Below, in pieces: positions 1 through 11,499 of a DNA stretch of 64,000 nucleotides. Made by a program: the position numbers and the translations under genes. Under the pieces are notes generated by a model, which saw only the letters and a list, made by a program, of their open reading frames with translations, made no database searches and was not told the origin of the DNA. The stretch's first letter is position 1; each line of letters starts with the position of its first letter. The DNA comes from Brachypodium distachyon (Eukaryota > Streptophyta > Magnoliopsida > Poales > Poaceae), in NCBI RefSeq assembly GCF_000005505.3, contig NC_016135.3:10386613-10450612 (forward strand), read 5' to 3'.

Positions 1-960
1 AAGTACTAAGTTGTCCTCTCTAGCCTTATTTGATCCATGCTTGAATTTTCTGTTGTACAATGGCACTGTAAATACTTGTTCTAGCCGCCCTTTTTTGCTG
101 GCTGCTGGAAAGAGGTTTCTCGGAGTGTGCTGCTTCAAGCATTCGAGTTTGAATGGATATTTGACATGTGATTTCTGCTCAGACATTTGCTGGGTGTTGG
201 ACAGCGAGTTTCTTATAAATGGCAATTTTATTTTTTTTGAAAAAAAAGAAAGAAAAGAAGACATCAGTTCTGCTTCTATTTGATAGTACACCGTTTTTGT
301 GATGATTTTTTTTATGAGATTGCAATTTTTACGGTAGCTGTGTTTTTGCTGGGTGCTGGAAAGAGGTTGCCACGTGGTTCATTTTTTTTGTTTTTGATGT
401 TTTGTAAAATTAAAATCACAGCTTTTCCATCTCATCTATTTGTGTTTGTCTGGTAGTTCATTCTTATTTGAGTAAAACAATCGTAGAATTATTGTAAGTA
501 CAAACTATCTGTGGACTCTCAATGTCAGTTAGAGTCGATGGTTAACCATGTGTTTTACCTTCATTCGACTTTATTGCCATGTGAATCTCACAGCAACGAA
601 GTTCGTTTCTTCCATGGTTCATCTGAACTGAACCAACTGCAAGCTCCAACTGCTGCTGGCCCCAGAGAACATGGAGATGTTCCATTGGAATGCATACATT
701 GAATTTGAAGAACTAAATGCTATAGAACACGACCGTGAAGAATGGCAGAGATCTAGTGTCATGTGTGTCGATGTGCTAGTAGGTAGGGTGGACAATTATG
801 TGCATATACAGAGGCAGTTATCAGTGACCAGCCTCAACATTTCAAGCATTATAGTACAGTTTGATTAACATGAAAGTATCGTATCGCCAATTAACCATGC
901 ACATACGAGCACCGTACTTGTTTCCCTCAACCACAGTAAAGTGCTATTCCTCTTTTCATA
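1..960. other. AT-rich flank, no gene recognised
   Basis: This stretch has only short open frames with no recognisable domain. It is AT-rich with poly-T and poly-A tracts. It could be the 3' flank of a gene lying to the left of the window, but I see no splice pattern or conserved peptide that would show this. Confidence 0.4.
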
Positions 961-964
961 TATA

Positions 965-1076
965 CTCCCTCCGTCCCATATCAAGTGACTTAACTTTGTC
1001 CAATATGAATGTATTTATGTCTAAAAAACGTCTAAATAAATGTAATATAAAGTCACTTATTATGGAACGGAGGGAG
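965..1076. mobile_element. Stowaway MITE (Tc1/mariner type), 112 bp
   Basis: The element starts CTCCCTCCGTCCCATA and ends with its inverted complement (...GGAACGGAGGGAG). TA is duplicated at both ends (963-964 and 1077-1078). Size, termini and TA target duplication are those of grass Stowaway MITEs, which are non-coding and moved by mariner-like transposases. Confidence 0.93.
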
Positions 1077-1080
1077 TATA

Positions 1081-1304
1081 AAATGCCCTAACTTTGTCCT
1101 AAGTCAAACTTATTAAAATTTTGACAAAATTATAGAAAAAATACAAATATTCAAATAAGTGTAATATGAAGAAAATACACCATGATATATTTAATAAAAC
1201 TAATTTGAAGTTGCAAATTGTTGATAACTTTCTATAAATTGGGTCAAACATTAAAAGGGGATTTGACTTCGGACAAAGTTAGAACATCTTATATTTAGGA
1301 CCAA
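1081..1304. mobile_element. Degenerate second Stowaway-like element
   Basis: Directly abutting the intact MITE is a 220-bp sequence with inverted near-terminal parts: CTAACTTTGTCCTAAGTCAA near 1090, and its complement around 1260-1290. The typical Stowaway inner end (CTTATATTTAGGACC) is at the right. The outer left terminus is missing, as if the neighbouring MITE had inserted into it. Confidence 0.6.
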
Positions 1305-2537
1305 AGTGGATGCAGTAGCAAATAAATCCATTATGAATTGCAAAGGGTTGCCCGTTTTCATGCTGCAATTAAATGTGTTTTTTCGTTGTTGTGTACGCTA
1401 TTCATAAATTTCCATACATTGTACTTTTATGCCGCGTACCATTTTTGATCTTTTGTTGGGATGAATGGTCATTTCTTGCATACACATAATGTTTTCCTAC
1501 ATAGACATAGACATGCCTAAAATGATTACCCATTTGGCGCTCCCCCCGTTCCAAACCAAACATCCCTGAACTGTAGCTCCACGTCCCGGGCCCTCGGGTT
1601 TGGAGCCTGATGAGGAAAGAAACGGCCGCACGCACCTGCCGCCGGTAGTACGGGCTCATGGCCTCGGAGCCCACCCACGAGCCATCGCCTCACCTCACGC
1701 CGTAGCAGCAATCATATGCGGCGCACCACGGCGACAGCTCACTCGCGCTTCCGCTCTGGCTCTTGCTCCCGGGCCTGGCTCTGGGTGTACATCATCATCC
1801 ATCCTTGTCCCCTTTCCCCCACTCGTGTGTGTGACTGCTGCTGCTGCTCTGCTCATCATCACCATCATGGCCTGTGCAACCAGCTGATCGACCGGCCTCA
1901 GCTCTCAAGCAGGACGCCTCTGGGTCATAATGGGCGGTACGTACACGCTCTTCCATGTCGGTTCTCCGATGGCTTCTCTTTCCCTCTTCTTTTTCCAGGC
2001 AATCTTTGAGGTTTCAGGAGCATCTCTTGCTTTTTTCACCTCTTCTTCTTGGAACTGTATGTGTGCGTTCTTTGATGTTCGAGAAAGCTATTTTTCAGTT
2101 TGGCATTTCCTTGATCGTATTTATTTCGCCGGCCGCAGTCCCACCTGCTTTTCTTTTCTTAAATCTCATCTTCTCACTACTCTGTTCGAGTATAGTACTA
2201 GTACGACTACATTTTAGGAATTGTAATTCAGTTTGCGACCTGCAAATCCTGATATAGTCTCTTCCCATGTTTAAACTAAAGGCGATGGTGATGGTCACAT
2301 CCCCTTTCGCCAGTCTCCCTGCTTCTTATTCCTTCCTCTAAAGCTGCATCCATCCATCAGTTTCATCTTTCTCTTTTGCGCTTTTGCTCTTTCTTCTTCT
2401 TCTTCCCCTTTGATCGCCTTCGATGCCACAGTCTTGACCACATCAATCACTGACCACAGTAGCGACATTGGGGGCGGCACTGCTCTCTGTCTCTGCTCTT
2501 TTGCTTACTGGGAAGCAGAACAACTTGCAAGCTCCCA
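1305..2537 (+). promoter_or_regulatory. 5' region of the coiled-coil gene
   Basis: About 1.2 kb upstream of the start codon at 2538. GC content rises from about 1540. A CT-rich leader-like sequence runs from about 1800 to 2460. A donor-like GGCGGTACGT at 1933-1942 and an acceptor-like TTTTTCCAG ending near 1999 would allow a 5'-UTR intron. The transcription start cannot be fixed from sequence alone. Confidence 0.35.
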
Positions 2538-5179
2538 ATGCCGGGGCGCGACCTGGAGGAGTGCGCCTGCGAGACCGCGGTGAGACCGGCCAGGATCCGC
2601 AAGCGGCGCGCGCTGTCGTCGTCCGGCGCGTCGGGCCCGGCCAGGAGGAGGCCCGCGGTGCTGCTGCTGCGGCGGCGGCAGAGGAGAGCCGGAGGAGCGG
2701 CCATGTCGGAGTCGTCGTCCCAGAGCCGGCATTGCCGCGGCCACGGCCACGCCCCCGAGGGGATGTCCGCCAGGAGGCTCGTGGCCGCGTTCTGGCAGAC
2801 GGACAAGGACAGGCTGTTCGGGGACGACGACGCGGTGATTCGCCGGAGCGTGGTTCCTCGTAGCCACGCCTCCACGGAGGTGAGCAAGCGATTCCTCATC
2901 TCTTTGGTTTCGTGATTCCTGGGACTGTTGTGGTTGGCAAGTAAATCGATCGATCTGGCGATTGTAGGTGTCCAAGAGCTCGAGGAGCAGGACTAGCAAG
3001 GTGTTGTTGGAGGCTGGTGGTGGGAAGAGAAGCTGGCACAACGACCCTGGCCAGTGGATTTCGGCAGATGCCATGAGCAAGTGCAGCGCAATGGAGGTAA
3101 GTAAATCCACAATTTGATTGTTTCCATGTTTACATATGTTTCCATGTTTACAAAATCTGTAGTTTTTAACTAAAATGATGATAACAGGGGTGTCTGAACT
3201 CTGAAGCCTCAACATACTCTGAGTAGCCGAGCGAGTGACAAGTTTAATCAAACCCTAGCTAGTTGCTGGTAGAAGGAATCTTTCACTTCAAAAAGGCGAA
3301 ATTTTTTGGTACCTGGTTTCAAACGTTGCACATCTTTAAATGCAAGTTGGTTCCCAGAAACACACAAATATTTGAGGAATCAGACCACCTGCCAAATGCT
3401 AGTATATGTCTAGATGAGTAGTTTGTGCATAGGTGCCGGCGTGCTGAGTTCTTAAGTTACAGATGATCTTAAACAATACTTACTCCGTACCTAGTTAGCT
3501 GCATTTAGAAGGATTTCTAACTTCGAAAAGGCATACACTTTTGATGCCTCTCAAATTAGTACACCTTTAAGTACGAGTCGGTTTTGTAAACTTGAAAGCA
3601 GAAGCAAATGTGAGGCGCATCTCTAAGGGAACATTTTTCATATGCACATGCGTCTTGTTCACTTATGCTGTTGCAACAGGCTATCAGCTAGGCCTGATTG
3701 TTTATTGTGCAGCTGAAATAGCTCCGTAATACTTTCCTTACGTCTAGGCTGTTAGGGAGGATTTAGCTATTGGGAAGTTGGTACCTTTTAGGTACGTATG
3801 GGCAAACTGGATGGTTGTCAGATTTGTTGAAGCTAATTTTCGGTTTAGAAAAACAGACAGCCTCATCACAGCTCTTTGATTATGTTGCCTGCATGTGCTG
3901 TCTCAGTTTTAGTATCTATTTTACTGAAAAGTGTAGTAATTTAATCATTTTGTTCATTTCATATGAGAAGCTTGTTTTCCTTTCGAGAAATTAAGAAATG
4001 ACAAGAACTTGGAAGTTACCAAACATGGACTTTCTATTTCAGATTGGCAGACGCTCTCCGGACGATGTTTCAAGATGTCCTGAGGAGAAAGCAATGCACC
4101 TGAAGGATCTGTACAACAGCTTGATCGCATCGAAAGAACTTGCCAAAGTGCTATCACACATCTGGGGAGAACTGAACCCATCGACAGTCTCACTCATTTC
4201 TGCCCTGCGTTCTGAACTTGATCTCGCTCGCGCTCACGTCCGAAGGCTTATCAAGGAACATGAATCAGAGCGTATCGAAACCGATGGCTTCAGGAAGCAA
4301 CTCCTGGAGGAAATGCAGTCTTGGAAGGCCAAACAAAAGGAGAAGGCTGCAGCTGCTCTGCAGTACACAGTTACCGAGTTGGACAGCGAGAAGAAGTCGA
4401 GGAAAAGGGCAGAGAAGGCTAACAAGAAGCTTGGCGTGGCATTAGTCGACACGGAGTCGGCGCTAAGTGCCGCGACAGACGAGCTTGAAAGGGAAAGGAA
4501 GTGCAAAGCAAGAGTGGAGAAGATGTGCAGCGAGCTCATGAGAGGCATCGCCGAGGACAGGGCCGCGCTGGAGGCAATGAGGAGAGAAACCGAGCAGGCC
4601 CGCGAGGAGCTCGAGAGAGAGCGGGAGATGCTTCAGCTGGCGGACGAGTGGCGCGAGCAAAGGGTCCAGATGAAGCTGCTGGAAGCGCGCCTTCAGTTCG
4701 AGGAGAAAAACTCAGCCGTCAGTCAGCTGCACGACGAGCTCCAAGCGTATCTGGACGCTAACAAGGACAATGGATCAAAAATGGATCGAAACCATGCGTA
4801 TGAAAACGTTGGAGGTCCGGAAGAATCAGATGGTGCGATTGCAGGCAACGGCAGCGACGATTGCGAGTCGGAAGGGAGTGATATGCACTCGATCGAGCTG
4901 AAGGTGGATGGCAACAGCAAGTGCTGCACCTGGAGCTACGACACTCCTTCGTCAAGGGGCAATCTCTCGTCGATGCGTGGAGGGATAATAGTCCAGGAAA
5001 TGGATGACGCACTGGAGGGAGACTGGGCCGAAGGATGCAGCAACGGGATGCTCAACTTTGATCATGACGAGGAGAGGTACCAAGCGATTGAGGATCTCAG
5101 GGAGCAGATGTTAGCTGGGTCTGGGCTCAGCATGTCACAAGGCAGAGAGAATGCTGAAACAGACTACTGTATCTTGTAA
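2538..5179 (+). CDS. Coiled-coil protein, At5g41620/USO1-like (BRANCHLESS TRICHOME-related), 3 exons
   Basis: Exons 2538-2879, 2968-3096 and 4043-5179 all have GT-AG introns and keep one frame. The product is about 535 residues. The first 114 residues are basic and low-complexity. Exon 2 carries a conserved stretch with QWISADAMSK, a hallmark of this plant family. Exon 3 starts with LKDLYNSLIASKELAKVL and then forms a long heptad-rich coiled coil (about residues 210-396) containing EREMLQLADEWREQRVQMKL. The tail is acidic and serine-rich. Relatives are annotated as intracellular transport protein USO1-like and are related to BRANCHLESS TRICHOME, a cytoplasmic regulator of cell shape; the biochemical role is unknown. 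ATG 2538 was chosen because it opens the exon in the frame that splices correctly. The gene looks intact, and the family assignment rests on remembered motifs. Confidence 0.85.
3249..3600 (+). repeat. Imperfect direct duplication inside intron 2
   Basis: Two diverged copies of about 110 bp lie in the second intron, at about 3252-3365 and 3487-3592. They share the order CTAG(C/T)TAG - TAGAAGGA - CACTTC/AACTTC - AAAAGGC - CTTTAA(A/G)T - GTCGGTT. They are too diverged to be a recent duplication, and no element ends were found. Confidence 0.6.
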
Positions 5180-5532
5180 CGGGAACTAAACTGGGAAAAT
5201 TATATGTATAGTCAAGGTTCTTCTTTTGTTGACGAGTTTCCTTGTACATGGATGTTTTGAGATCTTGAGAGTTAGGGTTACGGTGTATTCGTGCTTCCAT
5301 GGTTTGGTAGTTTTTTTTTTCCAGAGAGTTAGAGTTTCTTTTTTTCGGATTGCTTTTGAGGAAGCAATACTACAACGCCTTATCTAGTTTGAAATTCTTG
5401 TGGGTAAAAGGTAAACATGCATGCGCAATAATTTAGCCACCAACCAAAGCAACTCTATTACAAATATAAGTAACTTAACGTTACAAGAAAACAAATTGCA
5501 GCATGTTAAACCCTATTTTCATCGAAACACAA
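5180..5532. repeat. 3' flank with locally repeated ~95-bp sequence
   Basis: The 3' UTR region of the coiled-coil gene is followed by a sequence (about 5436-5530: ACCAAAG...TATAAGTAACTTAAC...CCTATTTTCAT) that recurs at about 6400-6500 and, more diverged, at about 6515-6600. The flanking part at 5340-5400 (TTTTGAGGAAGCAATA) recurs at about 6585-6640. The insertion at 5533-6398 separates the first copy from the others. Confidence 0.6.
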
Positions 5533-6398
5533 TGCCGTACCAGTGACCCATGGGGTCCCACTGATACGGGACGCGTGGGTCGTGAGTAACAAACCCCACC
5601 CCCCCGTGAGGTAGGCCTCCCGGGAAGCCCGCCTCAAGGAGACGGTCGTTGTTGAAGACAAAGCCAAGAACCGGAACATGAGAAGCAAGCACCCGCTTTG
5701 GTGGGTACCCGGGAACTCTGGTCCCGGGAAGTGGAAAGAACGCTGTCCCGGCAACTGGCCGGGTGCGCTAGCCGGGAAGGGGCTCCCAGCAACCCGCGCT
5801 CGGGCATGCAGGTGGGGCCCGCAGAACAGTGAAGACAGGACGAGACAGCGAACGCAGTGCATTTAATGCACCGACAGTATTCACATCTGCAAGTCAGCAA
5901 GGCTAGAACGTCTACTCCATAATCCATTTTTATCTACCGTGTACAGTAGCCTGGTCCATGCGTGGATCAACAGTAGTGTAATTCCTGTGGCGATGACACG
6001 CGTATAGGAAACGTGTCGCGCTGCATGCATCGACACTTGTGGTATCTCCTTGTCTATAAAAAGAGGACCAATGCCACCGGTCAAAGGGTTCCAGTTCGAC
6101 CGCAGTTAGTAGTAGCAAGGAGCACTGCTCCTGTTCAATCTCTTAGGAGAACAAGTAGCTCCCCGGGAACTCTCTGGGGCAATCTGTACGAGCACACATA
6201 CATTTTCGTGAATACTACACAAAGCAGGACGTAGGGTGTTACACCTCCGGGTGGCCCGAACCTGAAAAACTCACACATCGACACTTCGTGTCTTTCGTCA
6301 CGTCGGCGATCGCCGGAGCCATCGCCTTGCCCTCCACCGAACCAAAAAAGGGGGTTGCTCAGCATCCCCGGTGCCGGAGACCCGTGCTCCGACGCACA
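5533..6398 (+). mobile_element. Solo-LTR-like insertion
   Basis: A GC-rich block of about 870 bp in AT-rich surroundings. It contains a TATA box (CTATAAAAAGAGG near 6054), a leader, and the segment GTAGGGTGTTACACCTCCGG, which is typical of the R/U5 part of grass LTR retrotransposons. No primer-binding site or internal domain follows. The ends are inferred from where the flanking repeat resumes, and no clean 5-bp target duplication was found. Confidence 0.55.
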
Positions 6399-7076
6399 GT
6401 TTTAACACCGACCAAAGAACCTCTAATACAATTATAAGCAACTTAACATTACACAAAAACTAACTATTTGTTTCATATAAAAACCTATTTTCATAGGACA
6501 ACTTTTACCCAATTGAAGCAATTCTTGTACAATTATAAACCACTTACAATTAAAACAAAATAAACTATTTTTTGTTTCACATTGTTTTTGAAGAAACAAT
6601 ATGTCTTAACTACTTTGAATTTCTTGAGGGCCATAGGAAAACTTGTTTACCTTACTTCAGTATTGTGACTGTTTTTTTAATTCGGACCTGATAGTTTAGT
6701 AGCCACAGAAACTAAGATATCTACGATGGTTTTTGTGCATCCCTAACACACGAAATAAAATAATCCATAATCTGTTTTTGGGCCGGACCATCTTCAAAAT
6801 AGTTTGGGCCATACAATTCACTAAGACAAAGGGAAAACATAAATGAACCTAGTATCTCTAACCCTAATAGCACATACCCTTCTCATATTCCCCTTCCGCT
6901 CCCGAGCGGCTGGCGGCGCCCATTTCCTATGCGGACTAGCTCCCAATTCTTCCGATCTTCGTTATCCCACCCAAAATAGGTCCGCGTTGCTGCCCATGTT
7001 GGAGACGTGTCGTGCTGCCCTTCAAACGACACATCCCAATTGGTATCCCTCTCGTTAGATCCAACCGTGCCACCAG
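6399..7076 (+). promoter_or_regulatory. 5' region of the F-box gene
   Basis: AT-rich up to about 6840, then a GC-richer leader-like stretch (6880-7076) just before the first coding exon. No clear TATA box could be chosen. The left part belongs to the local ~95-bp repeat family described at 5180-5532. Confidence 0.3.
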
Positions 7077-9999
7077 ATGGCCGGGAGTGTAGATCTGGAA
7101 TTTGAGTTTGATATGGAGGTGGAATTAGGTATGTTGGAACGCAATTTTAATAAATCTATCTTTTGTATGATTTACTTTTTCCCTGACGATGCCCTGTTGG
7201 TCTCCCTCTACTCAGATCCAAACCTTCGATCGGAGATGGGGCATGCAGATATGGAACTAAATCTCGCATCGGTGCTAAATGGGGTATGTATTAATGTAAC
7301 TACCAGTACTCTTTTGTGTGTGTTTTGGTTGCGGTTGCACGGGTTGATGATGACTAATCTGATTATGCAGTATTTTTATTATCAATTGAATTAGGAACTT
7401 GAATTTGAATGCATGAATTGCTGTGTTTTAAAGCTTTGTCAAAGTTGTCATGCTTCTTTAGTTTCTTATTTAGGATTTTCTTTGTCCCGAAAAATGTTTG
7501 AGCTAGGAAAATTGCGTTAGTTAGGGATGTTTCATGGTCATTATGAGAATATTGTTGTAAGAAATAATGCTTAAGTTTGAATTATATTATAGCAGATTTT
7601 TTTTCTTGTACATGTTACTACCTCTGTCCGCGTTTATCAGGCTTGTGTGTATATACAGATTTTTTTTTTGAAAGGAAACTGTAGGAAGGCTCCGACAGTG
7701 AACACGTGTATATCTAGAAGATCAATTTGATCAATTCAGTATGTATTATATTGCCCAAAAAGTATACAATTAGATTTGTGACCGAAAGAATTTTTTAGTG
7801 ATATACTTTATGTCATATAACTTATATATCACGAGTCAAATTGGTGATTTAGAAACACGTGCAGACCTTATAAACCCGGACGGGCGTAGTAGATAACACA
7901 AGATCGCCATGATCCCAAATGCTAGAATGCTAGAGAAAAAAGAGTTGCTAATTAGTTATTGGAAATCATAACAAGTGAAGTGGCACAAATAGAGAACCAA
8001 GCATAACTTGGGTGGTTAGCCAACAAGGTATGCTGGTAACCTACCGGAATTTAATCCTCGAAACTCGCATTTTGGTGTCTCACCTTGTAAAACTTTATCT
8101 ATATACCGTTGTACCGCAATCGTGCAGCTCTTACAGTTTAATTTTTTTTTCTTGGCACAAATATCATGTCACGAGGTCAAACATTTCCTTTGCTAACTGT
8201 TGGCATATTTTTAGTATACTATCTCCATCCACAAATAAGTGTACGGTTAGCTTCAAAATCTGTCCACAAAAGAGTGTACTTTTTTTTTTCAAAACACTTT
8301 AAAGTAAAAAAATTGCTTCTATTTCTCATCACACAGAAATCAAACCCAATAATATTTCTCCATGCACTTAGCTCATTAGAGGCAAATGAATTAAAGAGGA
8401 AAGAGATGGTGGTTGTGTATTTAGTTTTTCTGTCCCAGCCTAGTGTGGGAACACTTCTGATAAAAATAATCAGAATGCCTAATTATTAATTTTAGTTCCA
8501 TATACTTAATCTTGCTGCCGAAAGCCGCATGAGAGTGACTAATCTTGTGTAGGACTCACAAAAGAAAACATACCATTGTATACCTTAATTTTGTGCTGAT
8601 CACATTTTCAGTTGTCTGATCGTCGATCTAGCTGAATCAAATATCTGATGTTGATGCCATTTTCACTAATCAGTTTCGGAGATGGATTAATTCCTATTGC
8701 AATACGAGTTGAATACTCTGAGGTTGCAATGATCTAATCTAATCAATATATGTGTGTGTGTTGTAGGAGGATGTACAGGCAAGTGAAGACAAGCAGGATC
8801 ATCAACACTTTCAAGAACACAGCCTGATCCCACAGCCCCAGCCTCCGGTTGCCGCAGCAGCCACACTCCCAGACGACATACTGTTCTCGGAAGTTTTGGT
8901 GCGCCTTCCTGTTAAATCCCTCATGCGCTTCAAATGTGTCTGCCCCTCCTGGTGCGCTGCCATCGCTGATGCTGACTTCATTCGCCGCCATCTAGACCAC
9001 TCCCGAGGGATTATGCCGTCCATTCTCGTCACCCCGCGCGAAAGCTCTGGCGACGACGACGACGACGACGAGTTCTCTGAGGATATCTCCTTCCACCGTC
9101 TCCAGCTTGAACAGGCACTGGCTGGCACCATCATGGAGGAGTTGATGCTGAAGAAAGTGTCGCCGGACCAAGAAGATGGCATCACAAACAAGATCTTCCT
9201 TACACACTGCGACGGCTTGGTGGCCATCACGACCACCACAAACCAGGTATTTGTGTGCAACCCAGCCACACAGGAATTTGTCGCGCTGCCGACTAGGACC
9301 CCGGACTTTGACTCTGACGAATATTCCAATGAGCCTACCACGGCAGCGCTCGGCTTCGATCCACACCGCAACCGGTACGTCGTTGCCAGGTACTTCTACA
9401 AGCCCACATCGAGCAGTGAGGACAACAACAATATGGGGCACGAGGTCTTCTGGCTAGGGGGCGATTCCACATGGTCTTGGAAGCCCACTCAAGACCCACC
9501 GCTACCGATCTATCAAACTCGACCAGCCTTCATGGGAGGGGCCTTCTACTGGAAATCTGCCGACCAATCGCTGCTGCGGTTTAGCCTTGGCGATGAGGCA
9601 TTTGAGGTGATCCCACCACCTCCAGGCGCCTCCTCCCACTACACTCTTGAAAGTCTGACGGAACTAGACGGCAACCTGTGCCACACCTACACCTCGTCTC
9701 AGACCAAATTTGAGGTGTGGCAGCTGGCGGATGACAGGTCATCATGGTCGAAGCGTTGCCAAGTCATTAACTTTGACTTGTCTTTTGGCTCGGAAGCCTT
9801 CTTGCCTGTTTGGGCTGGCAGGGGTGGGATGCTGTTGGCTGTCGACTACAACAAGCTATACTGGTACTGCGACAAGAGTGGATCTCTAAAGAAAGTGGTG
9901 GACATGGAACATGAGGTGGATTTGGGGAGACGAGAGGACGGATTTTACCGGCAGCAGATCGTTCCTTACATTGAGAGTCTGGTTTCCATAAGAAAGTGA
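7077..9999 (+). CDS. F-box protein with F-box-associated C-terminal region, 3 exons
   Basis: Model: exons 7077-7128, 7216-7283 and 8767-9999, GT-AG introns of 87 and 1483 bp, one continuous frame, about 450 residues. Exons 1-2 give a short acidic N-terminus starting MAGSVDLEFEFDMEVEL. The F-box (about residues 75-117) reads LPDDILFSEVLVRLPVKSLM and continues with a CVCPSWCAAI segment. F-boxes bind SKP1 and place the protein in SCF ubiquitin ligases as substrate adaptor. An aspartate run (about residue 136) and a kelch-like/FBA region follow (VFVCNPATQEFVALP, LGFDPHRNRYVVARYF). The large exon alone has no in-frame ATG before the F-box, because its first frame is opened by the splice site at 8766. 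That is why upstream exons are needed. The substrate is unknown. The C-terminal domain is complete up to the stop at 9997. Confidence 0.85.
7618..7889. mobile_element. Stowaway MITE in F-box gene intron 2, 272 bp
   Basis: The left end CTACCTCTGTCCGCGTTTAT and right end ATAAACCCGGACGGGCGTAG are imperfect inverted repeats, with TA on both sides (7616-7617 and 7890-7891). It lies inside the 1.5-kb intron. It contains a poly-T/GAAAGGAAACTGTAGGA segment that looks like a later insertion. Confidence 0.85.
8216..8300. mobile_element. Stowaway-like remnant in the same intron
   Basis: ACTATCTCCATCCACAAATAAGTGTAC followed by GTCCACAAAAGAGTGTACTTTT resembles one terminal half of another Stowaway family. 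I do not see the opposite terminus. Confidence 0.4.
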
Positions 10000-10124
10000 T
10001 TAGTGCTGAATGGTCCAGTGCAAGGTGTCCTACCAACTTGGGAGTATTGGTGCTTGTTTGTCAGATATGCTGTTCAGTTTCCAAACTCCTTCAGATATAA
10101 TTTCCTTTTTCTTTCTTGGGAAGG

Positions 10125-10328
10125 GAGTCTTATTGATTCCCAGATACTATATTAAGCTAATAAAGAACACATGTGTGTGTTCAACATATATACCCACCCT
10201 GCTTATCAAACCAGGAGAATTGTTACGAGTCTTATTGATTCCCAAAGACTATATTAAGCTAATAAAGAACACATGTGTGTGTGTTCAACATACCTAGACC
10301 CTGCATATCAAACCAGGAGAGTTGTTAC
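10125..10328 (+). repeat. Two-copy tandem repeat, unit 102 bp, downstream of F-box gene
   Basis: Copy 1 is 10125-10226 and copy 2 is 10227-10328. Both run GAGTCTTATTGATTCCCA...GGAGA(A/G)TTGTTAC. They differ at only a few bases, so the duplication is recent. It may lie in the 3' UTR or just beyond. Confidence 0.9.
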
Positions 10329-10811
10329 TCACTCGAGTACATGAATGTGAAAGAAACAAAAGGATCCATGGCGTCACATCGATGGAGCGGAATAGGTGAA
10401 CACCCCACTGGCACCCGCTCCACCTGCAAACACGCTGCCGACAAAACTTTCAAGTCCGGTTCGTAAAGCATAGACCAAGTACAAAGCTAATGTGTACGAG
10501 CTAACATGCATACATAACCTGCACTCTCACTACTACAAAACATGTTATTACTTATAATGATGACTTTTTCATCAACGATAGGTTAGAACTTAGAACACCC
10601 GTCAATGATGACTTAATTTGCATGTTATTTAAACAGCACTTCATTCATTCAATCATTATCTCATAGCATGACTACAGCCAGTCATACAGTCACCAATTCA
10701 GTGAGCGTGCAGCAATGCACACATGCATATTTACACTGCTACACAAAAATTGACATTTTTCATCTCTGTTCAGAGACCATATGAAGGGAGAGCGAAACCC
10801 CATTTGTCCAT
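10329..10811. other. Non-coding stretch with an isolated CACTA-type terminus
   Basis: CACTACTACAAAACATG at 10528 matches the terminus of grass CACTA elements. It is followed by a TCAACGATAGG/GTCAATGATGACT pair that could be subterminal repeats. The complementary end (TTTTGTAGTAGTG) was not found downstream within the expected range, so this is probably a broken end. Nothing else was recognised here. Confidence 0.45.
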
Positions 10812-10814
10812 TTA

Positions 10815-10930
10815 GGGCTAGTTCATTTATGCTCTTCCCGGTGGGGATTGACAGGGAATGGTGAAATTGTAGTTCAAGTTCCTCCTAATCCCTCTCAATC
10901 CTGGAGGGATTATCACAAACGTACAGGCCA
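10815..10930. mobile_element. Tourist-like MITE (PIF/Harbinger type), 116 bp
   Basis: Imperfect terminal inverted repeats (GGGCTAGTTCATTTATG at the left; TGGCCTGTACGTTTGTG on the complement of the right) are flanked by TTA at 10812-10814 and 10931-10933. It sits inside a larger sequence with CCATTTGTCC / GGACAAACGGGG inverted elements that resembles one at about 19260-19440. Confidence 0.65.
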
Positions 10931-11039
10931 TTAGGGGGTGTTTGGACAAACGGGGATGAGCAAAATACCAAGTTTTCCAGTGAAAGCTCCTATTTGTCCT
11001 CCCCATTTGTCCATTATGAATTTTTATTCTAATTTGCAC

Positions 11040-11499
11040 CTATGCACATGATTTGAACACCATTGATAATTCAAAGGTAAAAATTGGGGCACACATAATT
11101 GAATACCAATTAAAATTAAAATTAAAATGCAATAACAATTCATATATCTTGTTCTTTTATGCACAACAAATGAGCTGCTCGATCTAGATGAATGTAGTCT
11201 AATGTTAAACTCAGTTCAATTAAAACTATGGATACATCAGTGTCATACCAACCATGGTTGCTCTCATCAGTACGTTCATACGAAAAAAAGGATCACAATC
11301 AGAAGTTTTAAGCTGACTGTATAGTGTATTCCATAAAGTAAAAGATTGCAATTTGTTTGAGACACTGAATCAGTCTAAAGTCTATACTAATTCATTCAGT
11401 TTATACATGTTTCCATCTTGCATAGAGAGGCAGCGCGCAGCTGGATGCAGAACTGCAGAACATGTGTATGTGTACAAATCGCTTGGAGAAAATCAGCTT
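11040..11499. other. AT-rich spacer, nothing recognised
   Basis: AT-rich sequence between the Tourist-like MITE and the start of recognisable retrotransposon coding sequence. No domain, repeat end or gene was seen. Confidence 0.4.

Noticed and set aside
2505..3251. Long minus-strand open frame (248 codons) over exon 1 of the coiled-coil gene
   Set aside because: It is an antisense shadow of GC-rich coding sequence and an intron; there is no domain, and the plus-strand gene explains the region.
10528..10640. A complete additional CACTA element
   Set aside because: Only one terminus was found; no complementary end or target duplication could be paired.
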